Positions 54,128 to 64,000 of a stretch of 64,000 nt of DNA are shown here, in pieces (position 1 is the stretch's first letter; each line of letters starts with the position of its first letter). A model generated the notes under the pieces. That model ran no database searches and was not told where the DNA came from. It saw only the letters and a program-made list of their open reading frames with translations. This DNA comes from Littorina saxatilis (lineage: Eukaryota > Mollusca > Gastropoda > Littorinimorpha > Littorinidae): contig NC_090261.1 of assembly GCF_037325665.1 (NCBI RefSeq), positions 20,499,515 through 20,563,514 on the forward strand. Direction: 5' to 3'. The position numbers were made by a program, and so were the translations under genes.

Positions 54128-54292
54128 TATGGTACTCGCGGTTGTGGTACGCGCGGTAGTGTGACACGCGGCAGTGTTATACTCGCGGTAGTGTCGTACT
54201 CGCGGTAGTGTGACACGCGGTAGTGTTACACGCGGTAGTGTCGTACTCGCCGTAGTGTGACACGCGGTAGTGACGCTCGCGGTAGTGTCGCA
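54128..54292 (-). repeat. CTCGCGGTAGTG array, inverted relative to 53460-53900
   Basis: About eleven units of CTCGCGGTAGTGT or CACGCGGTAGTGT lie in tandem, in the opposite orientation to the left array. This makes the pair the ends of an inner foldback structure. Confidence 0.88.
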
Positions 54293-54319
54293 TAACCGGA
54301 GTGATCTGGAAAGGTGTCA

Positions 54320-54458
<139 letters not shown>

Positions 54459-55496
54459 TGATGTCATCTGACTTACTTGGTATCACAAAAGGTGCTGCCT
54501 TGCCGGTTTTTGCTGAAAAATAACTCCGAGACAATTAGATTCAATGAATACAATGATACAAGTAACCGGCAAGTCATAAATCCAAGAAGGTGTGGGGACC
54601 GACACAAAATAGGCTGGTTGTGGGGTCCGTCACAGAGAAATTAGGTCGAAAGTGGGGTCCGACACAGAAAGTGGGGACCGACACGATGAATTATGGGAAC
54701 CGTCACGCCTACGTCACAAAAGTGTGTGGGGACCGAACACAGCCAATTTCACTGACTACTTTTGTTGTTTTTATTATTCACACCGGTGACACTGTGACGG
54801 TTCCCCTACGCTTTGTGTCCGGTGCCCTGACCCTTTGTGTTCGGTTCCCACTCGGTTCCCACACGCCAAAATTCGCGGACAAAACATCCATTTATGGTAG
54901 TATTAGGCAATGTTGCTCTCTGAGAATGGTCTTGTTAGATCTGTGAGTGTTTACACTACATGCCTAGGTGCTGTTGGATTGAAGGTTTTTGATATTTTAG
55001 CCGTTATTAGGTAGAATGCCTTCCACTTTACTGCAAAACTGCATAATTCGTAGCATCGGCAAGAAATATCCTACCAAAAAATGCCTGCTTGGAACTGTCG
55101 TTGGTCCAGCAAAAAGTTCAACATGTCTGTAGCAGACAGCCCAAGTTTCAAGATTGTAGGGCCATCCAAACAGCCGTAATAATAAAAACAACAAAAGTAG
55201 TCAGTGAAATTGGCTGTGTTCGGTCCCCACACACTTTTGTGACGTAGGCGTGACGGTTCCCATAATTCATTGTGTCGGTCCCCACTTTCTGTGTCGGACC
55301 CCACTTTCGACCTAATTCTCTGTGACGGACCCCACAACCAGCCTATTTTGTGTCGGTCCCCACACCTTCTTGGATTTATGACTTGCCGGTTACTTGTATC
55401 ATTGTATTCATTGAATCTAATTGTCTCGGAGTTATTTTTCAGCAAAAACCGGCAAGGCAGCACCTTTTGTGATACCAAGTAAGTCAGATGACATCA

Positions 55497-55578
<82 letters not shown>

Positions 55579-55618
55579 GAGAGAGAGAGAGAGAGATTGA
55601 CACCTTTCCAGATCACTC

Positions 55619-55785
55619 CGGTTATGCGACACTACCGCGAGCGTCACTACCGCGTGTCACACTACGGCGAGTACGACACTACCGCGTGTAACACTACCGC
55701 GTGTCACACTACCACGAGTACGACACTACCGCGAGTATAACACTGCCGCGTGTCACACTACCGCGCGTACCACAACCGCGAGTAC
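55619..55785 (+). repeat. CACTACCGCGAG array in element 2
   Basis: Inverted counterpart of 54128-54292, with the same 14-15-bp units. Confidence 0.88.
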
Positions 55786-55960
55786 CATAACCGTAGAGAG
55801 AACGCATGCAAACTTACTTCTTGTGAGTTTGTGTTCTAACGGCTTTGATTGGAAGCAACCCATTCTATATGTATTCTGATAGTGTGTTCTGATCGTTTTG
55901 AGTTCTTGGTTAGCATGACAAACATTGAATTAGTGTTCAGAGAACAGACCAGGCCTTTTT

Positions 55961-56734
55961 GACTCACATGCGAAGCAAAAGTGAGTCTATGTACTCACCC
56001 GAGTCGTCCGTCCGTCCGTCCGTCCGTCCGGACGTCCGGACGTCCGTCCGTCCGTCCGGAAAACTTTAACGTTGGATATTTCTTGGACACTATTCAGTCT
56101 ATCAGTACCAAATTTGGCAAGATGGTGTATGATGACAAGGCCCCAAAAAACATACATAGCATCTTGACCTTGCTTCAAGGTCAAGGTCGCAGGGGCCATA
56201 AATGTTGCCTAAAAAACAGCTATTTTTCATATTTTTCCCATTTTCTCTGAAGTTTTTGAGATTCAATACCTCACCTATATATGATATATAGGGCAAAGTA
56301 AGCCCCATCTTTTGATACCAGTTTGGTTTACCTTGCTTCAAGGTCAAGGTCACAGGAGCTCTTCAAAGTTGGATTGTATACATATTTTGAAGTGACCTTG
56401 ACCCTGAACTATGGAAGATAACTGTTTCAAACTTAAAAATTATGTGGGGCACATGTTATGCTTTCATCATGAGACACATTCGGTCACATATGATCAAGGT
56501 CAAGGTCACTTTGACCCTTATGAAATGTGACCAAAATAAGGTAGTGAACCACTAAAAGTGACCATATCTCATGGTAGAAAGAGCCAATAAGCACCATTGT
56601 ACTTCCTATGTCTTGAATTAACAGCTTTGTGTTGCATGACCTTGGATGACCTTGACCTTGGGTCAAGGTCACATGTATTTTGGTAGGAAAAATGTGTAAA
56701 GCATGTGAGTCGTATGGGCTTTGCCCTTCTTGTT
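55961..56734 (-). mobile_element. GACTCACATGC element (copy 2) inside element 2
   Basis: Reverse copy of 39937-40746. The matching position in element 1 (about 53957, 'aaaacaaaaagg') is uninterrupted, giving a clean empty site. The junctions fall in T-rich sequence, so target duplication length cannot be read unambiguously. Confidence 0.9.
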
Positions 56735-56789
56735 GTTTTATATTTCAAGGAAACATTTCAACCTTTGCCTTCAGCCATGGAAGTCATAA

Positions 56790-57235
56790 AATGACACGCG
56801 GTAATGTTATACTCGCGGTAGTGTGACACGCGGTAGTGTTATACTCGCGGTAGTGTCGTACTCGCGGTAGTGTCGTACTCGCGGTAAGTTCTGTTTCCGT
56901 ACCCGCGACAGCGGCAGCGACAAAAGAAAACGCGCGCAAACGCGTGACGTGTTTCCGTACTTGCGTTTTAAACATGCGGTAAAATCTGTAAACTCCCGCG
57001 TTGCCGCGCGACAACGCGAAAAAATCGCTCCAGGACCCTTTCAAAAAAATCGCGTCGCTTGCCGCTTGTCGCGCCGCTAACGCGTCGCGCGTGTGGAAAC
57101 ACTCCTGGTCATTTTCTATGTGCTTGATTTTCGTCGCACCGCTGGAAAAACGCTATCGCGGGTACGGAAACACAACTTTAGTGTGAGACGCGGTAGTGGT
57201 ACTCGCGGTAGTGACGCTCGCGGTAGTGACCAGCA
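56790..57235 (-). repeat. CTCGCGGTAGTG array with TA MITE, in element 2
   Basis: Inverted counterpart of 53460-53900, including the same MITE at the same position. The MITE therefore entered before the two elements diverged. Confidence 0.88.
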
Positions 57236-58196
57236 CCCGATCACTCCACATAAACGCTGGTTCTGGTTGCATTGTGCCGCTGACATACAGCTAATAGGAT
57301 TTTTACACCCCCTATGGGTGTGTATAGGTTTCACTCGATGTGTTTGTGTTCGCAAGTAGATCTCAAGAATGAACGGACCGATCGTCACCAAACTTGGTGA
57401 ACAGGTTCTATACATTCCTGAGACGGTCCTTACAAAAATTGGGACCAGTCAAACACACGGTTAGGGAGTTATTGGTGGATTAAAATTATACAAGGCCTGG
57501 TATAGACGGACACCCCCGTTGGTCAAAGGGAAATAACCATTCTCACTGCCACCAACTGAGAAGGTTATTTCCCTTTGACGGGGGTGTAGTTCCTATCGGA
57601 GGAATTTCTTGTTTTAATCCTTTTGTGGTATTGCTGATGATGCTGAACATGTATTTTACTAGTTTACCAATATGTATCTTTGACCCTGATAGCCTACGAA
57701 AACGGAGCAATCATGGCCCAACATTGGCCCAATGCTGAATTTATTGGCGCGGTGTTGAGCCTTAGTCGGGCCGTTGTCGTAGGCTGTCAGGGTTTATGTA
57801 GCCTTGTTCCATTGTATTCTGACTGTCATAAAGTAATTAATTTTAAGAGAAAGCAGTCATGAACACAAGGAGCTGGGAAAAGTTGCCTCTTACAACAAGC
57901 GTGGATAAAGACACATACTTGACACAGGCAAGTACTCTTTTTTTTTTCCAATCACCACTAGAAGTCCCTGGGCAGCATTTTGCTCTGAAAACTGAATCTC
58001 ACATACGACAGGTGGATCTTTTATTTTAAAAATGTGCCAAATTGCATATCTCCAAGGCCTTAAGACTAAGAGTAGATATTGGGAAGGCCAGTTCAAGAAG
58101 GTGTGGGTGGATCAACACATAATTTGCTGGTATACTGGGAACCGTCCCAGAGATAAATAATGTTATATATTATTTGTGGCATAAACTAATAAAGTT

Positions 58197-58198
<2 letters not shown>

Positions 58199-58291
<93 letters not shown>

Positions 58292-58300
58292 TACACACAC
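58199..58300. repeat. (CT)n(CA)n microsatellite in element 2
   Basis: Counterpart of the GA tract at 52428-52498 in element 1. The length differs between copies. Confidence 0.92.
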
Positions 58301-59431
58301 ATACTGATGTCATCTGACTTACTTGGTATCACAAAAGGTGCTGCCTTGCCGGTTTTTGCTGAAAAATAACTCCGAGACAATTAGATTCAATGAATACAAT
58401 GATACAAGTAACCGGCAAGTCATAAATCCAAGAAGGTGTGGGGACCGACACAAAATAGGCTGGTTGTGGGGTCCGTCACAGAGAATTAGGTCGAAAGTGG
58501 GGTCCGACACAGAAAGTGGGGACCGACACAATGAATTATGGGAACCGTCACGCCTACGTCACAAAAGTGTGTGGGGACCGAACACAGCCAATTTCACTGA
58601 CTACTTTTGTTGTTTTTATTATTACGGCTGTTTGGATGGCCCTACAATCTTGAAACTTGGGCTGTCTGCTACAGACATGTTGAACTTTTTGCTGGACCAA
58701 CGACAGTTCCAAGCAGGCATTTTTTGGTAGGATATTTCTTGCCGATGCTACGAATTATGCAGTTTTGCAGTAAAGTGGAAGGCATTCTACCTAATAACGG
58801 CTAAAATATCAAAAACCTTCAATCCAACAGCACCTAGGCATGTAGTGTAAACACTCACAGATCTAACAAGACCATTCTCAGAGAGCAACATTGCCTAATA
58901 CTACCATAAATGGATGTTTTGTCCGCGAATTTTGGCGTGTGGGAACCGAGTGGGAACCGAACACAAAGGGTCAGGGCACCGGACACAAAGCGTAGGGGAA
59001 CCGTCACAGTGTCACCGGTGTGTTATTACGGCTGTTTGGATGGCCCTACAATCTTGAAACTTGGGCTGTCTGCTACAGACATGTTGAACTTTTTGCTGGA
59101 CCAACGACAGTTCCAAGCAGGCATTTTTTGGTAGGATATTTCTTGCCGATGCTACGAATTATGCAGTTTTGCAGTAAAGTGGAAGGCATTCTACCTAATA
59201 ACGGCTAAAATATCAAAAACCTTCAATCCAACAGCACCTAGGCATGTAGTGTAAACACTCACAGATCTAACAAGACCATTCTCAGAGAGCAACATTGCGT
59301 AATACTACCATAAATGGATGTTTTGTCCGCGAATTTTGGCGTGTGGGAACCGAGTGGGAACCGAACACAAAGGGTCAGGGCACCGAACACAAAGCGTAGG
59401 GGAACCGTCACAGTGTCACCGGTGTGAACAT

Positions 59432-59867
59432 ACAAAGTTGACTACATCTCCTGAGTTAGTGGAGCACACAGCTAAATACGTCCACACTCTTCCGATGTTC
59501 TCAAAGTTCTCTCTCACACCGGCCCTAGCATGTACATGCATAATCAAACTTTGCGGCTAGAGTCACAAACATCCAATCAACATCCTAGTAACCACCCGTA
59601 ACCACGACACTCTAAGCAACTTCCGTGTTACATTGCTTAAAGTGACGTAAGACAGGAGGAAGGGGACTGAGAACACAAAGGGAGGGGGGGGGGGGGGGGG
59701 GTTAAACAACTGACCACCTGCCAGCTGAGCTGGCATTCGATCCAACCGATCCGCCAAAGGAACAAGAAAATTGGTTGATTAAAATCAACATGGCCGAAGC
59801 AATGTTTTCATAAAAGAAGCAGTATTGTACGGGCACATGTTGTATTTGGGTTACATGTGTTGCAGAG
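59432..59867. other. No gene recognised; poly-G run
   Basis: Contains a (G)n tract at about 59681-59701 and otherwise unremarkable sequence. Confidence 0.4.
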
Positions 59868-60826
59868 TAGGGGAAAGGCTCCCAATATGGACCACTTTTT
59901 GTTTTATGCTGATAACTAGCTTGTTTTCTTGCGAAGAAGTTTCATTGTGTGCCAGTTTGGTAGTTCTTCTCTCTTAGGTTAGCCGTTAGGCCTAATTAGA
60001 GTGAAATAGCTTTGATTGACATTCAGCAAAAATTAAATACAGAAAAAATCACAAATGGTCCATATTAGGAGCCTGGGCGCCTAATATGGACCAGTGAAGC
60101 GGCCTTCGCGAATCACTGTAAAAAGCCCCCTATACTTCAAAATAACATGATACAACTTAGTGTGCAAGTCAGACTAATTCAAATATGCTTTAGATTTATC
60201 TGTTTTGGGTTGATGAGAGCATTATTTGAAGCACACCGGAAAACTAAAAAAGCTTATCAAAAACAGAGTGAAAATAAGTAAAAATATCAACTTCCACGAA
60301 AAGAAGACATTTTTGTTATATTTTTTTTTAAATCTCGAGGGCTAGTTAGGCCCTATAGGTTATTTCCAGCAAGCTTCTTAATGAATTAATAAAAATAGCC
60401 TTTAGCTTTTATTTTCTTCGATTTGTTGAAGGTGGTCCATATTAGGGGACTCGCCACATACTTTGAGATTTTGCTATTATTTTTTGTTTGCAGTAAAAAC
60501 TCAGGGTCAACACTGATAAAATGTAACAAATGCGGTCTTAGCTGTCATAAATAGCAATTTTTGTGTGATAAAAGCTTTGGCTGTGGACAGAAACGAGTCC
60601 GTTTTAGGCGGCAAATTTAGAGTGAACGCTGCCAAAAGTGAAAAAAAGAGAAAAAGCCTAACGGTTTTGAGATTTGTGTTTCTGAAACTGTTTTGACATG
60701 TGCAAGTTATCCAGAGAGGGTGAATACAGCGAATAACACTTTTTTGAGCGCTCTAGCGCCGTTAGTTTGTCAGAACAGGAGGTGGTCCATATTAGGAGCC
60801 GGTCCATATTAAGAGCCCTTCCCCTA
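59868..60826. mobile_element. TIR element with repeated GGTCCATATTAGG motif, about 960 bp
   Basis: The left end TAGGGGAAAGGCTCCCAATA and right end TATTAAGAGCCCTTCCCCTA form imperfect inverted repeats of about 26 bp including GGTCC. The subterminal motif GGTCCATATTAG recurs inside, including a hairpin at about 60055-60094. A TA dinucleotide is at each border. It is non-coding. Confidence 0.83.
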
Positions 60827-61020
60827 TTTGAAAAATCGTTGGCATAAAAACATGCAAAGGAGAGTGATGGGTCCCTGTTGTGAATATAGTCAAGTGGATA
60901 AATTGATTATTTATGTATCACACTAGTTTTACTGCTACAGCAGCCCCTCTCATGAACGGACACCCTAGGGCCAGAGCAAACCTGTCCGTATATATTGCAG
61001 GTGCCCGGCCACGGGAGAGC

Positions 61021-61047
61021 CCCCCCCCCCCCCCCCCCCCCCCCCCC
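61021..61047. repeat. Poly-C run
   Basis: About 27 consecutive C residues; length is prone to sequencing error. Confidence 0.9.
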
Positions 61048-61156
61048 ATCACACACACTCAGACACACTGACGGACTGAGTGAGTCTTTGCTACCGGTGA
61101 ACGAGCTCTACTTGTTCTAAAACAATAAGGTCAAACTACTACAACTTATAACTGAA

Positions 61157-61931
61157 AGGAAAAACAAGTCGCGTAAGGCGAAAATACAACATTTAGTCAA
61201 GCTCAGTCGAACTCACAGAATGAAACTGAACGCATTGCATTTTTTCCGCAAGACCGTACACTCGTAGCATCGTCTGTCCACCGCTCGTCGCAAAGGCAGT
61301 GAAATTAACAATCCAGAAAAGCGCGGTAGCGGTTGCGCTGAGGAGAATAGCACGCTTTTCTATATCTATATTCTTTTTAACTCTCTGAACGTGTTTTTAA
61401 TCTAAACATATCATATCTATTATGTTTTTGGAATCAGGAACGGACAAGGAATAAGATGAAATTGTTTTTAAATCGATTTCGAAAATTTAATTTTAATCAT
61501 AATTTTTATATTTTTAATTTTCAGAGCTTGGTTTTAATCCAAATATAACAGATTTATATGTTTTTGGAATCAGAAAATGATGAAAAATAAGATAAATGTA
61601 ATTTTTGATCGTTTTATAAAAAAATAACTTTAATTACAATTTTCAGATTTTTAATGACCAAAGTCATGAATTAATGTTTAAGCCTTCAAGCTGAAATCCA
61701 ATACCAAAGTCCGGCCTTCGTCGAAGATTGCTTGGCCAAAATTTCAATCAATTTTATTGAAAAATGAGGATGTGACAGTGCCGCCTCAACTTTTACAAAA
61801 TGCCGGATATGACGTCATCAAAGACATTTATCAAAAAAATGAAAAAAACGTCTCGAGATACCATACTCAGGATCTCTCATGTCAAGTTTCATGAAGATCG
61901 GTCTAGTAGTTTTCTCTGAATCGCTCTTCAC

Positions 61932-61991
<60 letters not shown>

Positions 61992-62022
61992 CACGACCCT
62001 CGTCTCGATTCCCCCCCTCTAC
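61157..62022 (+). mobile_element. Second long copy of the CATTTAGTCAAG MITE family
   Basis: Matches 50367-51252 over nearly its whole length, starting 'aaacaagtcgcgtaaggcga'. The right terminal inverted pair is missing or replaced. Confidence 0.82.
61927..61986. repeat. (CA)n microsatellite
   Basis: CA run near the right end of the MITE copy, at the position where sister copies carry CA/ACGC tracts. Confidence 0.9.
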
Positions 62023-62451
62023 TGTCCTGTTTAAAATGACGTTAAATCAACGGTGTCAGAAAAAGAGAGATAAAAGAAATCCTCAAAAACCTGAGGATAC
62101 ATGCACCCCATGAAAGCAGCCACGAACACACTCACAGAGGCACACAAGCTTGTGCAGATACTTTGCAAAAATATGATTTGAAAACCTGCATGTCGTAATT
62201 TCTTTTTGTGTGTGGTTTTATTGAATGCTTCAGGCAGTGACTTTTCTTTGTCCAGTTTCCTCTTTCGTCTCTCTTACCCACCCCCCCCCCCCCCCCCACC
62301 CCTTTCCCCTCCACTCCCTTTACCCAGCCCCGACAGCACAAACTTCTAATCTGCAAAGCAGAGTACACATTTTCTAAAAGGAAGACTACTCCTCTTTAAT
62401 TATGTCCAGAGATCTTCCAGCTGTCTCCACCATAAGCCAAGTGGTCGAGTC

Positions 62452-62911
62452 TTATACCACCATTCCACACAACCGTTCTAGGTCCCGTTCCCGTACCGAC
62501 CAAGGAACGGTGCGGGCACGGGAGGGATCGGGAGAGAACCGCATTGGAACGTAAATGATCGTTAACGGATCTGCTTTGAACGGTAGGGACGGTTGAGTTT
62601 GGGCTGCACATGATGTTCAAATTTTTAGCCGTTCCCCTCCCGATCAGAATGAACGGTAATGGAGCCTCAATCCATCGGTAACGGAACGCTTGGATCGTTA
62701 AAGGAACTTAAAACAACGGTAACGCAACGGTAGCGCTCTCACACATCCGTTCTAGGTCCCGTTCCCGTACCGAAGGACGGCTGCCACTATGGTCAGACGC
62801 TGTTAAAAGATGCCAAAAACGGCCGTTTGCGCAGCGTTCTATTGTTGTGGCAGCTGTCCTTGGTTGGTACGGGAACGGGACCTAGAACGGTTGTGTGGAA
62901 TGGAGGTATAA
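62452..62911. mobile_element. MITE with roughly 50-bp TIRs, 460 bp
   Basis: TTATACC(A/T)CCATTCCACAC and the following GTTCTAGGTCCCGTTCCCGT are repeated inverted at 62862-62911. An extra internal copy of the terminal block lies at about 62744-62780. The interior is rich in AACGGTAACGG-type motifs. No ORF is present; TA-type target is likely. Confidence 0.87.
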
Positions 62912-63238
62912 CTTTTGACACCGACAAACTGAAGAATGAACAGATCTATGCTGAGGTAACCGTCTCAATGGTCCAGGCTCAGGAAACAAAGAGTATATAT
63001 GGCCTGTGGCGATTGTAGCTTCCCTTCTTCGTGTCCGATAGACAAGGACAATAAATAGTAGAGCATAGTGCAATTTCATGTTGGCATCTTCTCCACTGAA
63101 AGCGGCAAGAACCCAAAGACTGAAGACCAAAGTGCTTACCCCACTTCTGACCCGAATCATCCCCCTCCTGCTGGGTACACGTGCACTCAAGTTAACACAC
63201 GACTGACACCTCTGCTTTGACCTGTGTGCCAGGAGTCG

Positions 63239-63281
<43 letters not shown>

Positions 63282-63405
63282 GAGTGAGAATGAGAGAGAG
63301 ACAGAGACAGAAAGACAGAGACTAGACAGACATAAAAAGACAGAGGCGGAGAGACTCAGAGGGAGACACAGACAAAGACACACAAACAGAGACAGAGACA
63401 GAGAA

Positions 63406-63436
<31 letters not shown>

Positions 63437-63682
63437 TAGACAGAGAGTGACTCGAGACGGAGAAACAGATAAAATAAACACCGGGTGAGAGAAAATGACT
63501 CGAGAGAGAGCGCATGAGATCGAGAGAGAGACAAAGCTATGACGGCTTACTAGTGCCAAAACCTGGGGTTACCCATTATCACGTGATAATTACTAATTAA
63601 CGCTGTCAGTTACTGTTTTCACTCGTTAGTTACTCATTTTCACGGGATAATTAGTAATTTTCACGGGAAAATTACTAATTTT
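62912..63682. other. No gene; GA-rich and AC-poor simple sequence
   Basis: A GA microsatellite at 63242-63300 grades into GACA repeats to about 63500. It is followed by a low-complexity stretch with TTTTCACGGGATAATTAGTAA-type short repeats near 63570-63680. No coding potential was recognised. Confidence 0.5.
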
Positions 63683-63729
63683 TGGCTCACGTAAGTGTAG
63701 CCTATGCGATGCTAACTTTTGTCTGTCTG

Positions 63730-63765
<36 letters not shown>

Positions 63766-64000
63766 TATGTATGTGTGTATGTCTGTGGTAGAAACTTTAA
63801 CATTTGAAGACGTCATATTACATTGACGTCACATTATGACGTACGAGGGTTAGACGTCACGCGATGGAATTACTGAAAGTCTCGGTGATTGTTATTTTGA
63901 GCGGGCCGAGACTATTTGGCAGTCGTGTCCATGTAAGTAGGCTACATGCAGACAGACAGATCTAGATCTAGTGTCTCGCTTTCTTGCACAGTTTCACCTA
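63683..64000. mobile_element. Partial GGCTCACGTAAG MITE, cut by the window end
   Basis: It begins with the same GGCTCACGTAAG end and runs through a GTGC microsatellite and 'gtctcggtgattgttatttt' to 'cttgcacagtttcaccta'. It is the reverse copy of 32339-32774; its far end is outside the window. Confidence 0.83.

Larger units (their letters stand above)
54779..59022 (-). mobile_element. Element 2: second copy, inserted in the right TIR of element 1
   Basis: Termini CACACCGGTGACACTG (54779) and CAGTGTCACCGGTGTG (59022) are perfect inverted repeats within TIRs of about 0.7 kb. It is flanked by TTATT (54774-54778 and 59023-59027), which is part of the element 1 TIR. Its order is the reverse of element 1: TIR, microsatellite, array, 774-bp insert (55961-56734), second array, two MITEs, GA/CT tract, TIR. 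Without the insert it is about 3.47 kb. It matches element 1 with very few substitutions and encodes no transposase. Confidence 0.9.

Noticed and set aside
58323-58730. 135-aa frame repeated at 55071-55478 and in part at 51978-52217 and 58910-59134
   Set aside because: It is the translation of the transposon TIR, repeated because the TIR is repeated. It has no domain and partial copies break it without consequence.

Overview
This is an intron-rich, repeat-rich metazoan nuclear window. It is most likely from a mollusc, probably a gastropod. The evidence is four spliced genes with clear GT-AG introns, long (CT)n/(GA)n/(CA)n microsatellites, several tRNA-derived SINEs, a non-LTR LINE, and many short TIR elements. 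Some of these repeats look like families I associate with gastropod genomes; that taxonomic step is inference.

Genes from left to right: (1) an uncharacterised six-exon gene on + (CDS 2305-15472, about 245 aa), with all splice phases consistent; (2) SNRPD2 (Sm D2, spliceosomal core) on - (21201-25285, 3 coding exons, 119 aa); (3) FKBP2 (ER FK506-binding prolyl isomerase) on + (28110-31973, 4 coding exons, 139 aa, ending KEEL); (4) ZFAND3 (A20/AN1 zinc-finger protein) on - (39555-49689, 6 coding exons, 326 aa). SNRPD2 and FKBP2 lie head to head and probably share a compact divergent promoter near 25.29-25.50 kb. FKBP2 and ZFAND3 lie tail to tail, as do the uncharacterised gene and SNRPD2. No operon-like functional link between the four is visible.

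Mobile DNA fills the introns and intergenic space. A 5'-truncated LINE with an intact reverse-transcriptase ORF sits in the inferred first intron of FKBP2, and a mariner-like transposase relic sits in its next intron. Five short elements with CAG...CTG ends carry perfect 5- or 6-bp target-site duplications. Several TA-flanked TIR elements and SINEs with target duplications are also present.

From 51.68 to 59.43 kb lies a large quasi-palindrome. It can be fully resolved: two near-identical, roughly 3.5-kb non-coding elements with TIRs of about 0.7 kb, CACA ends and 5-bp target duplications. One is inserted in reverse orientation inside the right TIR of the other. Both carry the same stack of older MITEs and inverted CGCGGTAGTG arrays, and one has a further 774-bp insertion. 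This is the most unusual structure in the window. The right end (60.8-64 kb) holds more MITEs and microsatellites and no recognised gene.
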